From Dyadobacter sp. CY343 (GTDB lineage Bacteria; Bacteroidota; Bacteroidia; Cytophagales; Spirosomataceae): a DNA stretch of 64,000 nucleotides. Below, piece after piece: positions 7,075 to 15,419 of the stretch. The notes under the pieces are model-generated. The model was not told where the DNA came from, did not search any database, and saw nothing but the letters and a program-made list of their open reading frames with translations. A program made the translations under genes and the position numbers. Position 1 is the stretch's first letter. Every line of letters starts with the position of its first letter. The stretch lies in contig NZ_JAJUXK010000007.1 in NCBI RefSeq assembly GCF_021390335.1, forward strand, positions 336,248 to 400,247, in the 5' to 3' direction.

Positions 7075-8085
7075 ATGAAAATCGCAGTAGTAGGCGCTAC
7101 CGGTTTGGTAGGCGGCGAAATCCTCAAAGTGCTCGAAGAGCGTAATTTCCCAGTGACGGAATTGTTAGCTGTCGCATCAGAAAGATCTGTTGGTAAGGAA
7201 GTTACATTCAAGGGTAAACAGGTCAAGGTGATCGGTTTTGAGGAAGCGATTGCAGCTAAACCTGAAATAGCAATATTTTCAGCTGGCGGCAGTACTTCTC
7301 TTGAACTTGCACCACGATTTGCAGAAGCCGGAATTACAGTTGTTGATAACTCCTCAGCATGGAGAATGGATCCTACGAAAAAACTCGTAGTACCTGAGAT
7401 CAATGCAACCGAGCTGACCAAAGAAGATAAGATTATAGCAAACCCCAACTGCTCAACCATTCAGATGGTGGTGGTTTTGAATCCTTTGCACAAAAAATAT
7501 AAGATCAAACGGGTTGTTGTTTCTACCTACCAATCTGTAACCGGAACAGGTAAGGCAGCAGTTGACCAGCTTTTCTCGGAACGCGCAGGCGACCACAGTA
7601 AAGGCAAAGTGTACCCGCATCAGATCGACCTGAATGTACTTCCTCATATTGACGTATTCCTGGATAATGGGTATACAAAGGAGGAAATGAAAATGACGAA
7701 CGAAACGAAGAAGATTATGAGCGATGATAGTATCGCCGTGACAGCTACAACCGTTCGCATTCCAACGATCGGAGGTCACTCCGAGGCGGTGAATATCGAG
7801 TTTGAAAATGAGTTTGACCTGGCCGAAGTTCGCCAGTTACTTGCTGATACAGAAGGTGTTGTGGTTCAGGATGATCCGAAAAACGCTTTATATCCAATGC
7901 CATTAACTGCGCATGGAAAAGACGAAACTTTTGTAGGCCGCATCCGCCGCGACGAATCACAAGCTAAAACGCTGAATTTGTGGATCGTAGCTGATAACCT
8001 TCGCAAGGGAGCAGCAACAAATGCAGTTCAAATTGCGGAGTTCTTAGCAAAGAACGAATTAGTAGGTGTTCCTCAGGAAGCGTAA
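7075..8085 (+). CDS. asd: Aspartate-semialdehyde dehydrogenase
   Basis: The enzyme reduces aspartyl phosphate to aspartate semialdehyde with NADPH, the branch point to lysine/diaminopimelate, methionine and threonine. The 336-residue length is standard. The Rossmann motif VGATGLVGGEILKVLEER opens the protein, SAGGSTSLELAPRF follows, and the catalytic cysteine lies in ANPNCSTIQMVVVLNPL near residue 128. Further on, VRIPTIGGHSEAVNIE is a C-terminal substrate-binding block. The gene stands alone with its own -7 element and a strong terminator 25 bases after the stop. Confidence 0.95.
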   Translation: MKIAVVGATGLVGGEILKVLEERNFPVTELLAVASERSVGKEVTFKGKQVKVIGFEEAIAAKPEIAIFSAGGSTSLELAPRFAEAGITVVDNSSAWRMDPTKKLVVPEINATELTKEDKIIANPNCSTIQMVVVLNPLHKKYKIKRVVVSTYQSVTGTGKAAVDQLFSERAGDHSKGKVYPHQIDLNVLPHIDVFLDNGYTKEEMKMTNETKKIMSDDSIAVTATTVRIPTIGGHSEAVNIEFENEFDLAEVRQLLADTEGVVVQDDPKNALYPMPLTAHGKDETFVGRIRRDESQAKTLNLWIVADNLRKGAATNAVQIAEFLAKNELVGVPQEA

Positions 8086-8110
8086 GAATTCAAAGTATTA
8101 TAATGAAGGA

Positions 8111-8137
8111 GAGCTGCCGAAAGGCGGCTCTTTTTTT
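8111..8137 (+). terminator. Rho-independent terminator of asd
   Basis: GAGCTGCC, loop GAAA, then GGCGGCTC followed by seven T. The stem has one T-G pair in the middle and a stable tetraloop. Confidence 0.9.
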
Positions 8138-8138
8138 G

Positions 8139-8222
8139 TAAACCCCTAAATCCCCTGAAAGGGGACTTTACGTTTTAATCTGGATGAATGTATAAGCCCC
8201 CTCCCAGGGGGTTGGGGGTTTG
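8139..8222. repeat. C-rich intergenic inverted repeat
   Basis: AAACCCCTAAATCCCCT at the left end faces AGGGGGTTGGGGGTTT at the right end, nearly complementary. Each half also holds a small hairpin (CCCCT-GAA-AGGGG and CCCCCT-CCC-AGGGGG). Elements with this AAACCCCTAAATCCCCT core are, from memory, common between genes in Bacteroidota genomes. It separates the convergent asd and nuoD genes and may act as a folded 3' end for nuoD. Confidence 0.65.
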
Positions 8223-8239
8223 CCAGTCCCGGGTTGGGG

Positions 8240-9457
8240 CTACCTATCTACCTCACCCATTACCACATCAATCGACCCGATAACTGCTACTAAATCGGCC
8301 AGTAGGGCTCCTTTTGTAATTTCACCAATTACGGAAAGGTTATGGAATGAGCAGGAGCGCGCCCGGCATCTGACAGGAATATCAGATCTTCCGTCGGTCC
8401 GGAAATAGAATCCAAGCTCCCCTTTTGGGTTTTCGGCGCGGACGTAGAAATCCATTGCTTTCGGGCGGATTTTTTTTGGAACAATAGCCTGAGGATCGAA
8501 ATCTCGGGTTCTTTTGTAATCGTTTGTCAGCTGGATCAGACTTTGCTCGATCAGCTTGACAGATTCCTGGCATTCTAATACCCGCACCCACGTCCGGTCC
8601 CAGCAGTCGCCGACTGTCCCCATTTTCCCCTCGCCGATAGGAATTTCGAAGTCGAGTTCAGGATAAACCGAGTAACCATCCACTTTCCGTAGATCGTAGC
8701 GCAAGCCCGAGCCGCGCAGCATAGGGCCCGTGCAGCCGTAGTTGATCGCTACTGGCAGAGGCAGAACGCCAACGTTAGCCGTACGCTGGATGAAGATCTT
8801 GTTATCCACAACCAGCTGCTGCAACTCTATCAACTTCGGTTTGAGGTATTTGATAAATTCGAGGCAACGCTCTTCAAATCCTACCGGCAAATCATAGAAC
8901 AACCCGCCGATCCATATATAATTATAAAGCATTCTTGAACCGCAAGTCCATTCGAGCAGGCGAAGTATCTGCTCGCGGTCGCGCATCATCCATAAAAATG
9001 GCGTGTACGCGCCGATATCCATTGCATAAGTGCCCAATGCGACAAAATGTGACGCAAGCCGGTTAAGCTCAGCCACCACGACCCGGATATATTCAATCCT
9101 TTTAGGAATATCATTTTCAATACCCAGCATTCTCTCAACTCCCATTACATAAGAATGCTCCGAGTTCATCGAAGCCACGTAATCGAGACGGTCTACGTAG
9201 GGTATAATCTGATTAAATGGCAGAGATTCTGCATGCTTTTCAAAACATCTGTGCAGGTAACCAACGTGGGGGATCACATCTACCACCACTTCTCCATCAG
9301 TCACTACTTCCAATCGCAGAACTCCATGAGTAGAAGGATGTTGAGGCCCCATATTTAGCACCATTTCCTCAGTACGAAGATTTTCGGACTTGTATTTGGT
9401 GGGAACAGAAACAGTCAGATATTCCTGCTTGTATTCGTATTGAATGGAGTTGCTCAT
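8240..9457 (-). CDS. nuoD: NADH-quinone oxidoreductase subunit D
   Basis: The 405-residue protein is the 49-kDa-type subunit of respiratory complex I; it forms the quinone-reducing site with NuoB in the peripheral arm. Diagnostic segments are NMGPQHPSTHGVLRLEV near residue 35 (the quinone-site His-Ser/Thr loop), GYLHRCFEKHAES, YVDRLDYVASMNSEHSY and the C-terminal VIGSIDVVMGEVDR. The N-terminus has about 30 extra residues. It starts two bases after the stop of a glycosidase-like gene on the same strand, so it probably shares that transcript. No other nuo gene lies in the window, so this subunit is encoded away from its partners or the locus is split. Confidence 0.95.
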   Translation of the reverse strand: MSNSIQYEYKQEYLTVSVPTKYKSENLRTEEMVLNMGPQHPSTHGVLRLEVVTDGEVVVDVIPHVGYLHRCFEKHAESLPFNQIIPYVDRLDYVASMNSEHSYVMGVERMLGIENDIPKRIEYIRVVVAELNRLASHFVALGTYAMDIGAYTPFLWMMRDREQILRLLEWTCGSRMLYNYIWIGGLFYDLPVGFEERCLEFIKYLKPKLIELQQLVVDNKIFIQRTANVGVLPLPVAINYGCTGPMLRGSGLRYDLRKVDGYSVYPELDFEIPIGEGKMGTVGDCWDRTWVRVLECQESVKLIEQSLIQLTNDYKRTRDFDPQAIVPKKIRPKAMDFYVRAENPKGELGFYFRTDGRSDIPVRCRARSCSFHNLSVIGEITKGALLADLVAVIGSIDVVMGEVDR

Positions 9458-9459
9458 AC

Positions 9460-11028
9460 TTAAAATCTGACTAGTTTCTGGTCGTGTACCTCAACCTTTA
9501 ATGGGCCGATCGGGCGGCCTTCGTTGTGGAGCCGGTCGACCGCTGTTACATAGTAAACATATCTTTGGCCGGATTCGGCACTGCTGTCAATAAATTTTTC
9601 TCCCTGGTAACACATTCCGATAATTTTCCGCGGATCGTGGCCCGAACCTTTTTCGTCGGGAAGAAAACGGTAGATCACATAATACCAGGCACGGTCGCCG
9701 TCAGAAGCGGCATCAGGCTTTTCCCACGTCAGTTCCAGTCCTTTCGACAGCAATGTCGCTTTCAAACTTCTTGGGGAAAGTGGCGGAACCTGATCTTTCC
9801 AAGGCATAGTTGGTATTAATGCGGGATATCTGAAAAGATCGCGGCGCAGTGAATCAACAAAACCCAGACTATTTCCTTTCAATGATCTTGAACTAAAAAA
9901 TATCTCCCCATCGGTTTCGCTTTCTCTCGAATACCTGATCTGGCCCGGCATTTCCTTGGGATTGGACCAATGCGTATCCCTGTCTTTGTAGCCTACGCGA
10001 TAGGCGCCCATTCCTATATATAAGTGTCTGTCAAAACGATTTTCAGTCCACCAGTCTACCAGATTCCGGTACGGTACCCTATTAAAACCCGATGAAAAGT
10101 AAACCTGCGGGGCAATGTAATCGATCCAACCTTCTTTCACCCACTTCCTGCTATCAGCAAAAAGATCATCGTAGGAAGCAAGCGCGCCGTAAGTTTTGGA
10201 GCCCTCGGCATCACGGTCTTTATTTCTCCATACACCAAAAGGACTAATGCCGAATTTCAGCTTCGGCTTCAATTCCTGCAATGCATCATGAATTTGTTTT
10301 ACCAATAAATCCACATTGTGCCTCCGCCAGTCCGCTTTACTTGTAAATCCTGCTCCATATTTCCGGAAAGTACCTTCATCCTGGATCACCTGCCCGGGCG
10401 AAGCGTACGGATAAAAGTAGTCGTCGAAGTGAATGCCGTCGACGTCGTAATTCCTGGCGACGTTTACTGTCATATCGGTAATGAACTGCCTCACTTCCGG
10501 GATCCCAAAGTCGAATAATTTGTACCCGTCATAAGTAAGGATCCATTCGGGGTGCAGGCGGCTCATATTCTCAGAGGAAACACTGGTAGAAGATTTGTGA
10601 ACGAGCCGGTTCAGGTTAAGCCAGGCGTGAAATTCAAGCCCACGTTTGTGCGCCTCTTCAATCATAAAATCGAGCGGGTCCCACATTGGCTCCGGCCGCC
10701 TCCCTTGCCTCCCCGTGAGCCACTCCGACCACGGTTCCGGACTTTTCGCATAAAACGCATCTCCCGCTGCACGAACCTGCACGAAGACTGCATTCATTCC
10801 CACCTTTTTATGAAAATCCAGAAGATTTGAGAATTCTTCCTGCTGCTCGCCTGGTATAAGATTTTTACTGCTGGGCCAATCGATGTTATCAACGGTTGCA
10901 ATCCAAACTGCCCTGAATTCTCGTTTTGGAGGCAATGGATTGTCAATTTCAGTAGTCTGCGCGATGCAACTTTCCAGCGAGAATAGGATCACAGAAAAGA
11001 AAAGCGCAACTATTTTAATTTTTTTCAC
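9460..11028 (-). CDS. GHL10-type glycoside-hydrolase-like protein with Fn3 tail (exported)
   Basis: The frame is open to a GTG at 11109, but the GTG at 11028 gives a clean export signal (VKKIKIVALFFSVILFSLES, then CIAQ), and a -7 element at 11079-11086 would place transcription start after 11109; 11028 is therefore preferred, giving about 522 residues. The main domain matches the GHL10/DUF187 family: FRAVWIATVDNIDWPSS, MNAVFVQVRAAGDAFY, HAWLNLNRL, YDVDGIHFDDYFYPY (acidic catalytic-type residues) and YIAPQVYF. A fibronectin-like domain (LELTWEKP, then YYVTAVDRLHNEG) closes the protein. The family is predicted to act on envelope or extracellular glycans; the substrate is unknown. nuoD follows after two bases. 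Confidence 0.85.
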   Translation of the reverse strand: MKKIKIVALFFSVILFSLESCIAQTTEIDNPLPPKREFRAVWIATVDNIDWPSSKNLIPGEQQEEFSNLLDFHKKVGMNAVFVQVRAAGDAFYAKSPEPWSEWLTGRQGRRPEPMWDPLDFMIEEAHKRGLEFHAWLNLNRLVHKSSTSVSSENMSRLHPEWILTYDGYKLFDFGIPEVRQFITDMTVNVARNYDVDGIHFDDYFYPYASPGQVIQDEGTFRKYGAGFTSKADWRRHNVDLLVKQIHDALQELKPKLKFGISPFGVWRNKDRDAEGSKTYGALASYDDLFADSRKWVKEGWIDYIAPQVYFSSGFNRVPYRNLVDWWTENRFDRHLYIGMGAYRVGYKDRDTHWSNPKEMPGQIRYSRESETDGEIFFSSRSLKGNSLGFVDSLRRDLFRYPALIPTMPWKDQVPPLSPRSLKATLLSKGLELTWEKPDAASDGDRAWYYVIYRFLPDEKGSGHDPRKIIGMCYQGEKFIDSSAESGQRYVYYVTAVDRLHNEGRPIGPLKVEVHDQKLVRF

Positions 11029-11078
11029 TATCTGACCAATGCAAAATGTTAATCCAATCAAAGTAACGTAATTTGGAA

Positions 11079-11086
11079 CAAAGTTA
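11079..11086 (-). promoter_or_regulatory. Probable -7 element for the GHL10 gene and nuoD
   Basis: On the minus strand this reads TAACTTTG, a full match to TAnnTTTG, about 50 bases before the preferred GTG start. There is no clear -33 element. The divergent space 11087-11342 holds A+T-rich DNA and no gene. Confidence 0.4.
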
Positions 11087-11342
11087 GCTGACAAGAGACT
11101 TAAATTCACGCGGAGAAGCTTGCCTATACCCTTCTGAACGCGATACAGAGAGATTTATGTATTCTTGTCTTTGTTATATTTCGCTCATTTTTAGCGCTGT
11201 TGCACAGGAAGAATCAATGCCGCGATTATTGTAATTGTGAATTATTTTTCTGCATATTTATTGTGTAATTACAAGGTTTTTTGTGATAAAAATAAAAGCC
11301 CTGGCCTTGTAATACTGGTAACGTTTAAACATACATCCCATA

Positions 11343-13157
11343 TTGGAACCTTTTGTTAAAACCACTAAGAAAAACGTCCTGTTTGAAATTGCATGGGAGG
11401 TTTGTAATCAAGTTGGAGGAATATACACTGTTATAAGAACCAAGGTGCCCGCTATGGTTGAAAAGTGGGACGACAACTATTTTTTGCTGGGGCCCTATTT
11501 TGAGAAAAAGGCATCGTCTGAATTTGAGGCTATTACCGATCTTGACGATTCTCCCGCTGGCCGTATCGTAAAACGAATGCGTGAAATGGGCTACGCGGTG
11601 CACTACGGCTACTGGCTGGTAACCGGAAAACCCAGGGTAGTACTTTTCGACCTCGACAGCGTTGCGAAAAACCTGGACACGATCAAATTCAACCTTTGGG
11701 AAAAAAGCCGCATTCCTACTATAAACGTCGAGCCGCTGGTTAACCAGACCTTGTGTTTCGGTGAAATGGTGCGCCTGTTCCTGAAAGAATATGCGGAGGA
11801 TAATGCCAAGCGCGAAGAAATTTTTGCCCAGTTCCACGAATGGATGGCGAGCAGCGGGCTGCCTGAACTGAAACGTGACAATGTAAAAGTGGCGATGACA
11901 TTTACCACCCACGCTACCATGCTGGGCCGGTATCTGGCGCAGAATGTCTCCGGTTTCTATAACAAATTACCATTTTTCGATTGGGAACAGGAAGCCAAAA
12001 ATTATGGTATCCTTGCTCAATGTTCGGTAGAAAGGCAAGCCGCACTCAACGCGCATGTACTAACTACTGTGAGCGACGTTACTGCCCGTGAATGTGAAGT
12101 ATTCCTCGGCCGAATGCCCGATCTGGTGACGCCAAACGGTCTGAATGTAGTTCGTTTCCAGGCAGTTCACGAATTTCAAAACCTGCATTTAAAACACAAG
12201 GAAAGGATACACGAATTTGTCCTGGGCCACTTTTTCCCGAGCTATTCATTTGATCTTGACAAAACACTTTACTTTTTTACTTCGGGGCGTTATGAATATA
12301 GTAACAAAGGTTACGACCTTACCCTCGAAGCACTGGCGCGCCTGAACTGGAAAATGGTGCAGGCGAATATGGATATGACGGTCGTGATGTTCATCGTCAC
12401 CAAGCAACCTTATTATTCTGTCAATCCTGACGTGCTGCAATCGCGCGCGGTTTTGAATGAATTGCAGGAAACCTGTACTGCGATCGAAAAAGAGGTTGGC
12501 GAAAAGCTTTTCCTCGCGACAGCTGCGGGAGCCGATCACAAAATGCCCGATTTGAATCAGTTTGTAGACGAATACTGGCGCCTGAGATTAAGAAGGACGA
12601 TCCAGAGCTGGAAAACTGAGAAACTTCCTGCATTCGTAACCCACGATTTGAAAGAAGAAGACGGTATTACTGATTTTTGCAAAAAGGCGAATCTGATCAA
12701 TAATGAGCGGGACCGGGTAAAAATCGTTTATCACCCCGACTTCATTTCTTCTACTAATCCGTTATTCGGTCTGGATTACGGACAATTTGTTCGCGGCTGT
12801 CACCTGGGCGTATTTCCAAGTTACTACGAACCCTGGGGTTATACGCCCCTTGAATGCGTTGTTCGCGGGGTACCTACCGTGACGAGCGATTTGTCGGGTT
12901 TTGGAGATTATATTATGCAGATTATGCGGGATTATGAAAACCGCGGTATTTATGTGATCAACCGGAAATCACAGACTTTCTCACAAGCCGCCGACCAGCT
13001 GGCGGATATTCTATTCAAATTCGTAAGAATGCAACGCCGGGACCGCATTATGCAGCGAAACCGCGTCGAAAATATCTCCGACGTTTTCGATTGGACCAAC
13101 CTGCGATCGTACTACGATACGGCGCATGATCTGGCGGCGAAGAGGAGGAAGCCTTGA
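11343..13157 (+). CDS. Glycogen synthase, GT3 (eukaryote-like) family
   Basis: The 604-residue protein adds glucosyl units to a glycogen chain. It belongs to the GT3 class typical of animals and fungi, not the bacterial GT5 GlgA: FEIAWEVCNQVGGIYTVIRT at the N-terminus, TTHATMLGRYLA near residue 190, VTPNGLNVVRF near 260, and the C-terminal acceptor/nucleotide-sugar block PSYYEPWGYTPLECVVRGVP near 490 with TSDLSGFGDYI after it. Bacteroidota are known to use GT3 enzymes, probably with UDP-glucose, though donor use cannot be proven here. The start is a TTG; there is no in-frame ATG before the conserved block. The gene is single, with a strong terminator behind it. Confidence 0.92.
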   Translation: MEPFVKTTKKNVLFEIAWEVCNQVGGIYTVIRTKVPAMVEKWDDNYFLLGPYFEKKASSEFEAITDLDDSPAGRIVKRMREMGYAVHYGYWLVTGKPRVVLFDLDSVAKNLDTIKFNLWEKSRIPTINVEPLVNQTLCFGEMVRLFLKEYAEDNAKREEIFAQFHEWMASSGLPELKRDNVKVAMTFTTHATMLGRYLAQNVSGFYNKLPFFDWEQEAKNYGILAQCSVERQAALNAHVLTTVSDVTARECEVFLGRMPDLVTPNGLNVVRFQAVHEFQNLHLKHKERIHEFVLGHFFPSYSFDLDKTLYFFTSGRYEYSNKGYDLTLEALARLNWKMVQANMDMTVVMFIVTKQPYYSVNPDVLQSRAVLNELQETCTAIEKEVGEKLFLATAAGADHKMPDLNQFVDEYWRLRLRRTIQSWKTEKLPAFVTHDLKEEDGITDFCKKANLINNERDRVKIVYHPDFISSTNPLFGLDYGQFVRGCHLGVFPSYYEPWGYTPLECVVRGVPTVTSDLSGFGDYIMQIMRDYENRGIYVINRKSQTFSQAADQLADILFKFVRMQRRDRIMQRNRVENISDVFDWTNLRSYYDTAHDLAAKRRKP

Positions 13158-13168
13158 TCAATAGTTAT

Positions 13169-13204
13169 AAACGACAAAGCCCGCGAATGCGGGCTTTGTC
13201 GTTT
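13169..13204. terminator. Bidirectional terminator between glycogen synthase and the DUF4143 ATPase
   Basis: A perfect 16-base-pair stem (13169-13184 with 13189-13204) with loop GAAT is flanked by A- and T-containing tracts on both sides. The stop codon of the minus-strand ATPase gene (13203-13205) overlaps the right arm. Confidence 0.85.
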
Positions 13205-14366
13205 AAAGGGCTTCTTTCAGGTAATTACTAATTGTGCTAATACTGCAAACCTGAATATTCTCTTTTAGTCTAAAATCCTCGGCAGAAGGTGTGACAATTA
13301 ATAATAAAGGATTACCCAGATCTTGTTGTGCAACACTATTGCCGCGGCTCAAGGTGGGGCTATTGGTATATTTAACTTCAATCGCAAGCTTCACATTACT
13401 GCCTTTTACCAGCACAAGATCAAGCTCGGCACCGTCTTGAGTGCGGTAGAAGTAGGGTTTTACATTAAAAGGCAGCGCTGCTATAACTTGTTGGATAACA
13501 TAACCTTCCCACGAACTGCCTACAATGATATTACCTGTCAAATCTTCCATACCTGTTATGCCTGCAAGGGAATGCAGCATACCAGAATCCCTGATGTAGA
13601 TCTTGGGAGTTTTGACCAGCCGCTTGCTCACATTCACATGCCAGGGCAACAATCGTCGAATCAAAAAGGCATTTTCGAGATAGTCAAGGTATGTTTGAAT
13701 GGTAGGAACCGACATCTTGAGCGAATTCGCCAATTGCGATACATTAAGCAATCCACCATGAACACTCACTAACATATTAACAAGCAACCTCACATTGACC
13801 GGATTTCCTGGAATACCCAGCAATGGCAAATCTCTCTCAATATAGCTGCTGATAAAATCAGCCATTTTCCTTGCCGAGGAGCGGTCTGTCGCAGCCTGTA
13901 ACATAGCGGGATATCCTCCCCGCAGCCAGTGAACTGCATAAGAAATTTCATTTTTGACTTCTTCCAGCAGAAGTGGATGGAGTTCCAAAAAAGCGATCCG
14001 GCCGGCGAGCGTTTCAGAACTGTTCTTTAGCAAGTCCGGCGAGGCAGATCCTAATAATATAAATCTTCCCGGCACCCGATTTCTGTCTATCAAAGACCGC
14101 ATTAAGGGAAAAAGGGAAGGCATTCTTTGAATTTCATCAAGGATTATGATGCTCTCCCGCCTTTCGTCCAGATATAATTCCGCATCTTGCAATCGGATTA
14201 AATCCGCATTTGATTCCAGATCTAGATAAATGGAAGGTTTGCCAAATTGATCCAGAAAACTCTTAATCAAAGTTGTTTTCCCGACCTGACGCGGGCCTAG
14301 CAATGCGACTGCCGGATTATCGGATAGTTGCTCTAAAAACTCCTCCTCGATGACGCGACTGAACAT
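13203..14366 (-). CDS. AAA ATPase with DUF4143 domain
   Basis: The 387-residue protein has an AAA_14 ATPase N-terminal half with Walker A GPRQVGKTTLIKSF near residue 24, Walker B SIIILDEIQRMP near 70 and sensor-like RFILLGSASPDLL near 103. The C-terminal DUF4143 half begins near residue 190 and includes a winged-helix-like section (SQLANSLKMSVPTIQTYLDY) and a nuclease-fold-like patch GAELDLVLVKG...LAIEVKY. Such proteins are widespread, present in many copies per genome and of unclear role; links to mobile elements and DNA metabolism have been suggested. The D...E-x-K arrangement could form a PD-(D/E)xK site. It is a single gene preceded by a palindrome that may be its operator. Confidence 0.88.
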   Translation of the reverse strand: MFSRVIEEEFLEQLSDNPAVALLGPRQVGKTTLIKSFLDQFGKPSIYLDLESNADLIRLQDAELYLDERRESIIILDEIQRMPSLFPLMRSLIDRNRVPGRFILLGSASPDLLKNSSETLAGRIAFLELHPLLLEEVKNEISYAVHWLRGGYPAMLQAATDRSSARKMADFISSYIERDLPLLGIPGNPVNVRLLVNMLVSVHGGLLNVSQLANSLKMSVPTIQTYLDYLENAFLIRRLLPWHVNVSKRLVKTPKIYIRDSGMLHSLAGITGMEDLTGNIIVGSSWEGYVIQQVIAALPFNVKPYFYRTQDGAELDLVLVKGSNVKLAIEVKYTNSPTLSRGNSVAQQDLGNPLLLIVTPSAEDFRLKENIQVCSISTISNYLKEAL

Positions 14367-14409
14367 ATTCCATTATTTTAATACCGTAAATTTAAAGTTT
14401 AATTTTAAA

Positions 14410-14419
14410 ATACCGGTAT
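14410..14419. promoter_or_regulatory. Palindrome ATACCGGTAT, possible operator of the DUF4143 ATPase gene
   Basis: This perfect 10-base palindrome lies in A+T-rich DNA between the ATPase start (14366) and a minus-strand -7 match TACATTTG at 14445-14452. A half-like copy (AATACCG) occurs at about 14379. Its position just after the expected transcription start would suit a repressor. This is a sequence inference only. Confidence 0.3.
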
Positions 14420-14515
14420 TAATTTTTTTGAATTAGATCTATATCAAATGTAAATCTCAATCAAAACGCAGATTCTTATTACCTTTTCCCCTATCAAAAA
14501 CGATATTACAAACAC

Positions 14516-15358
14516 ATGAACTACATAGAAGTTGCTCTGAACGTTGAGCCGGATTATTCGGAGATATTGGTAGCGGAGCTGGGAGAGTTGGGTTTTGAAT
14601 CTTTTGTGGAGACGGACGAAGGCTTGCTAGCTTACATCCAGGAAGGTGATTTCGATGAGGCAGAGCTACAAAATATCGTTGCCAAATACCTGGAATTGAC
14701 TGCAATAGCGGCTACCTGGAAATCGTTAGAAAGAAAGAACTGGAATGAGGAGTGGGAAAAAAGCTACGAGCCGATTGAGGTCGGTAACCAGGTCCGGGTG
14801 AGGGCCGTATTTCATAAACCGGATCCTGCATTTACGTACGATCTGCTGATTCAACCCAAAATGTCTTTCGGTACCGGGCACCACGAAACTACCTGGCTGG
14901 TGATGAACGAGCAGCTGAGCCTGCCTCATCAGGGTTTAGCAATTATGGATGTAGGCTGCGGAACAGGTATTCTGGCCATTTTAGGCGCAAAACTGGGTGC
15001 AGTAAGTTTGCTTGGATTCGATATTGATGAATGGGCCGTCGAGAATACGGTCGAGAATTTTGAAATGAATGAGCTCTCCGCGGAAACGGAAGTATTTCAG
15101 GGAACGATCAGTAAAGTGCATGAGGGAAAGATGTTTGGGGGAATACTGGCGAACATTAACCGCAACATCCTCCTCAGCGAAATTCCAACTTACATACAAC
15201 ACCTGGAACCGGGAGGCTGGCTGGTAACAAGTGGATTTTACGAAGTAGACCAGCCCGATATTGAACAATGCGCCATTGAAAACGGCCTTAAAAAACTGAG
15301 ATCAAATACACGTAACCAATGGGCGACCGTTGTATTTGAAAAAGCGAAAATCGAGTAA
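14516..15358 (+). CDS. prmA: Ribosomal protein L11 methyltransferase
   Basis: The 280-residue protein trimethylates lysines of ribosomal protein L11 using S-adenosylmethionine. N-terminal substrate-recognition residues (LGELGFESFVETDEGLLAYI) are followed by NWNEEWEKSYEPI, the linker FGTGHHETT typical of PrmA, the SAM-binding motif MDVGCGTGILAILGAKLGA near residue 145, an acidic GFDIDEWAVENTVEN and the motif ILANINRNILL near 218. Length is normal. It stands about 60 bases ahead of the large exported-protein gene on the same strand, and the two could be co-transcribed. Confidence 0.93.
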   Translation: MNYIEVALNVEPDYSEILVAELGELGFESFVETDEGLLAYIQEGDFDEAELQNIVAKYLELTAIAATWKSLERKNWNEEWEKSYEPIEVGNQVRVRAVFHKPDPAFTYDLLIQPKMSFGTGHHETTWLVMNEQLSLPHQGLAIMDVGCGTGILAILGAKLGAVSLLGFDIDEWAVENTVENFEMNELSAETEVFQGTISKVHEGKMFGGILANINRNILLSEIPTYIQHLEPGGWLVTSGFYEVDQPDIEQCAIENGLKKLRSNTRNQWATVVFEKAKIE

Positions 15359-15419
15359 GATTAATCGACAACCAGCGAAGAGCTAATCGCTTAAAGCCAA
15401 TAGCTAAAAGCCAAGATAA

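Noticed and set aside
11325..11912. Minus-strand open frame of 195 codons inside the glycogen synthase gene
   Set aside because: The plus strand encodes clear GT3 motifs over the same bases; the minus reading has no domain.
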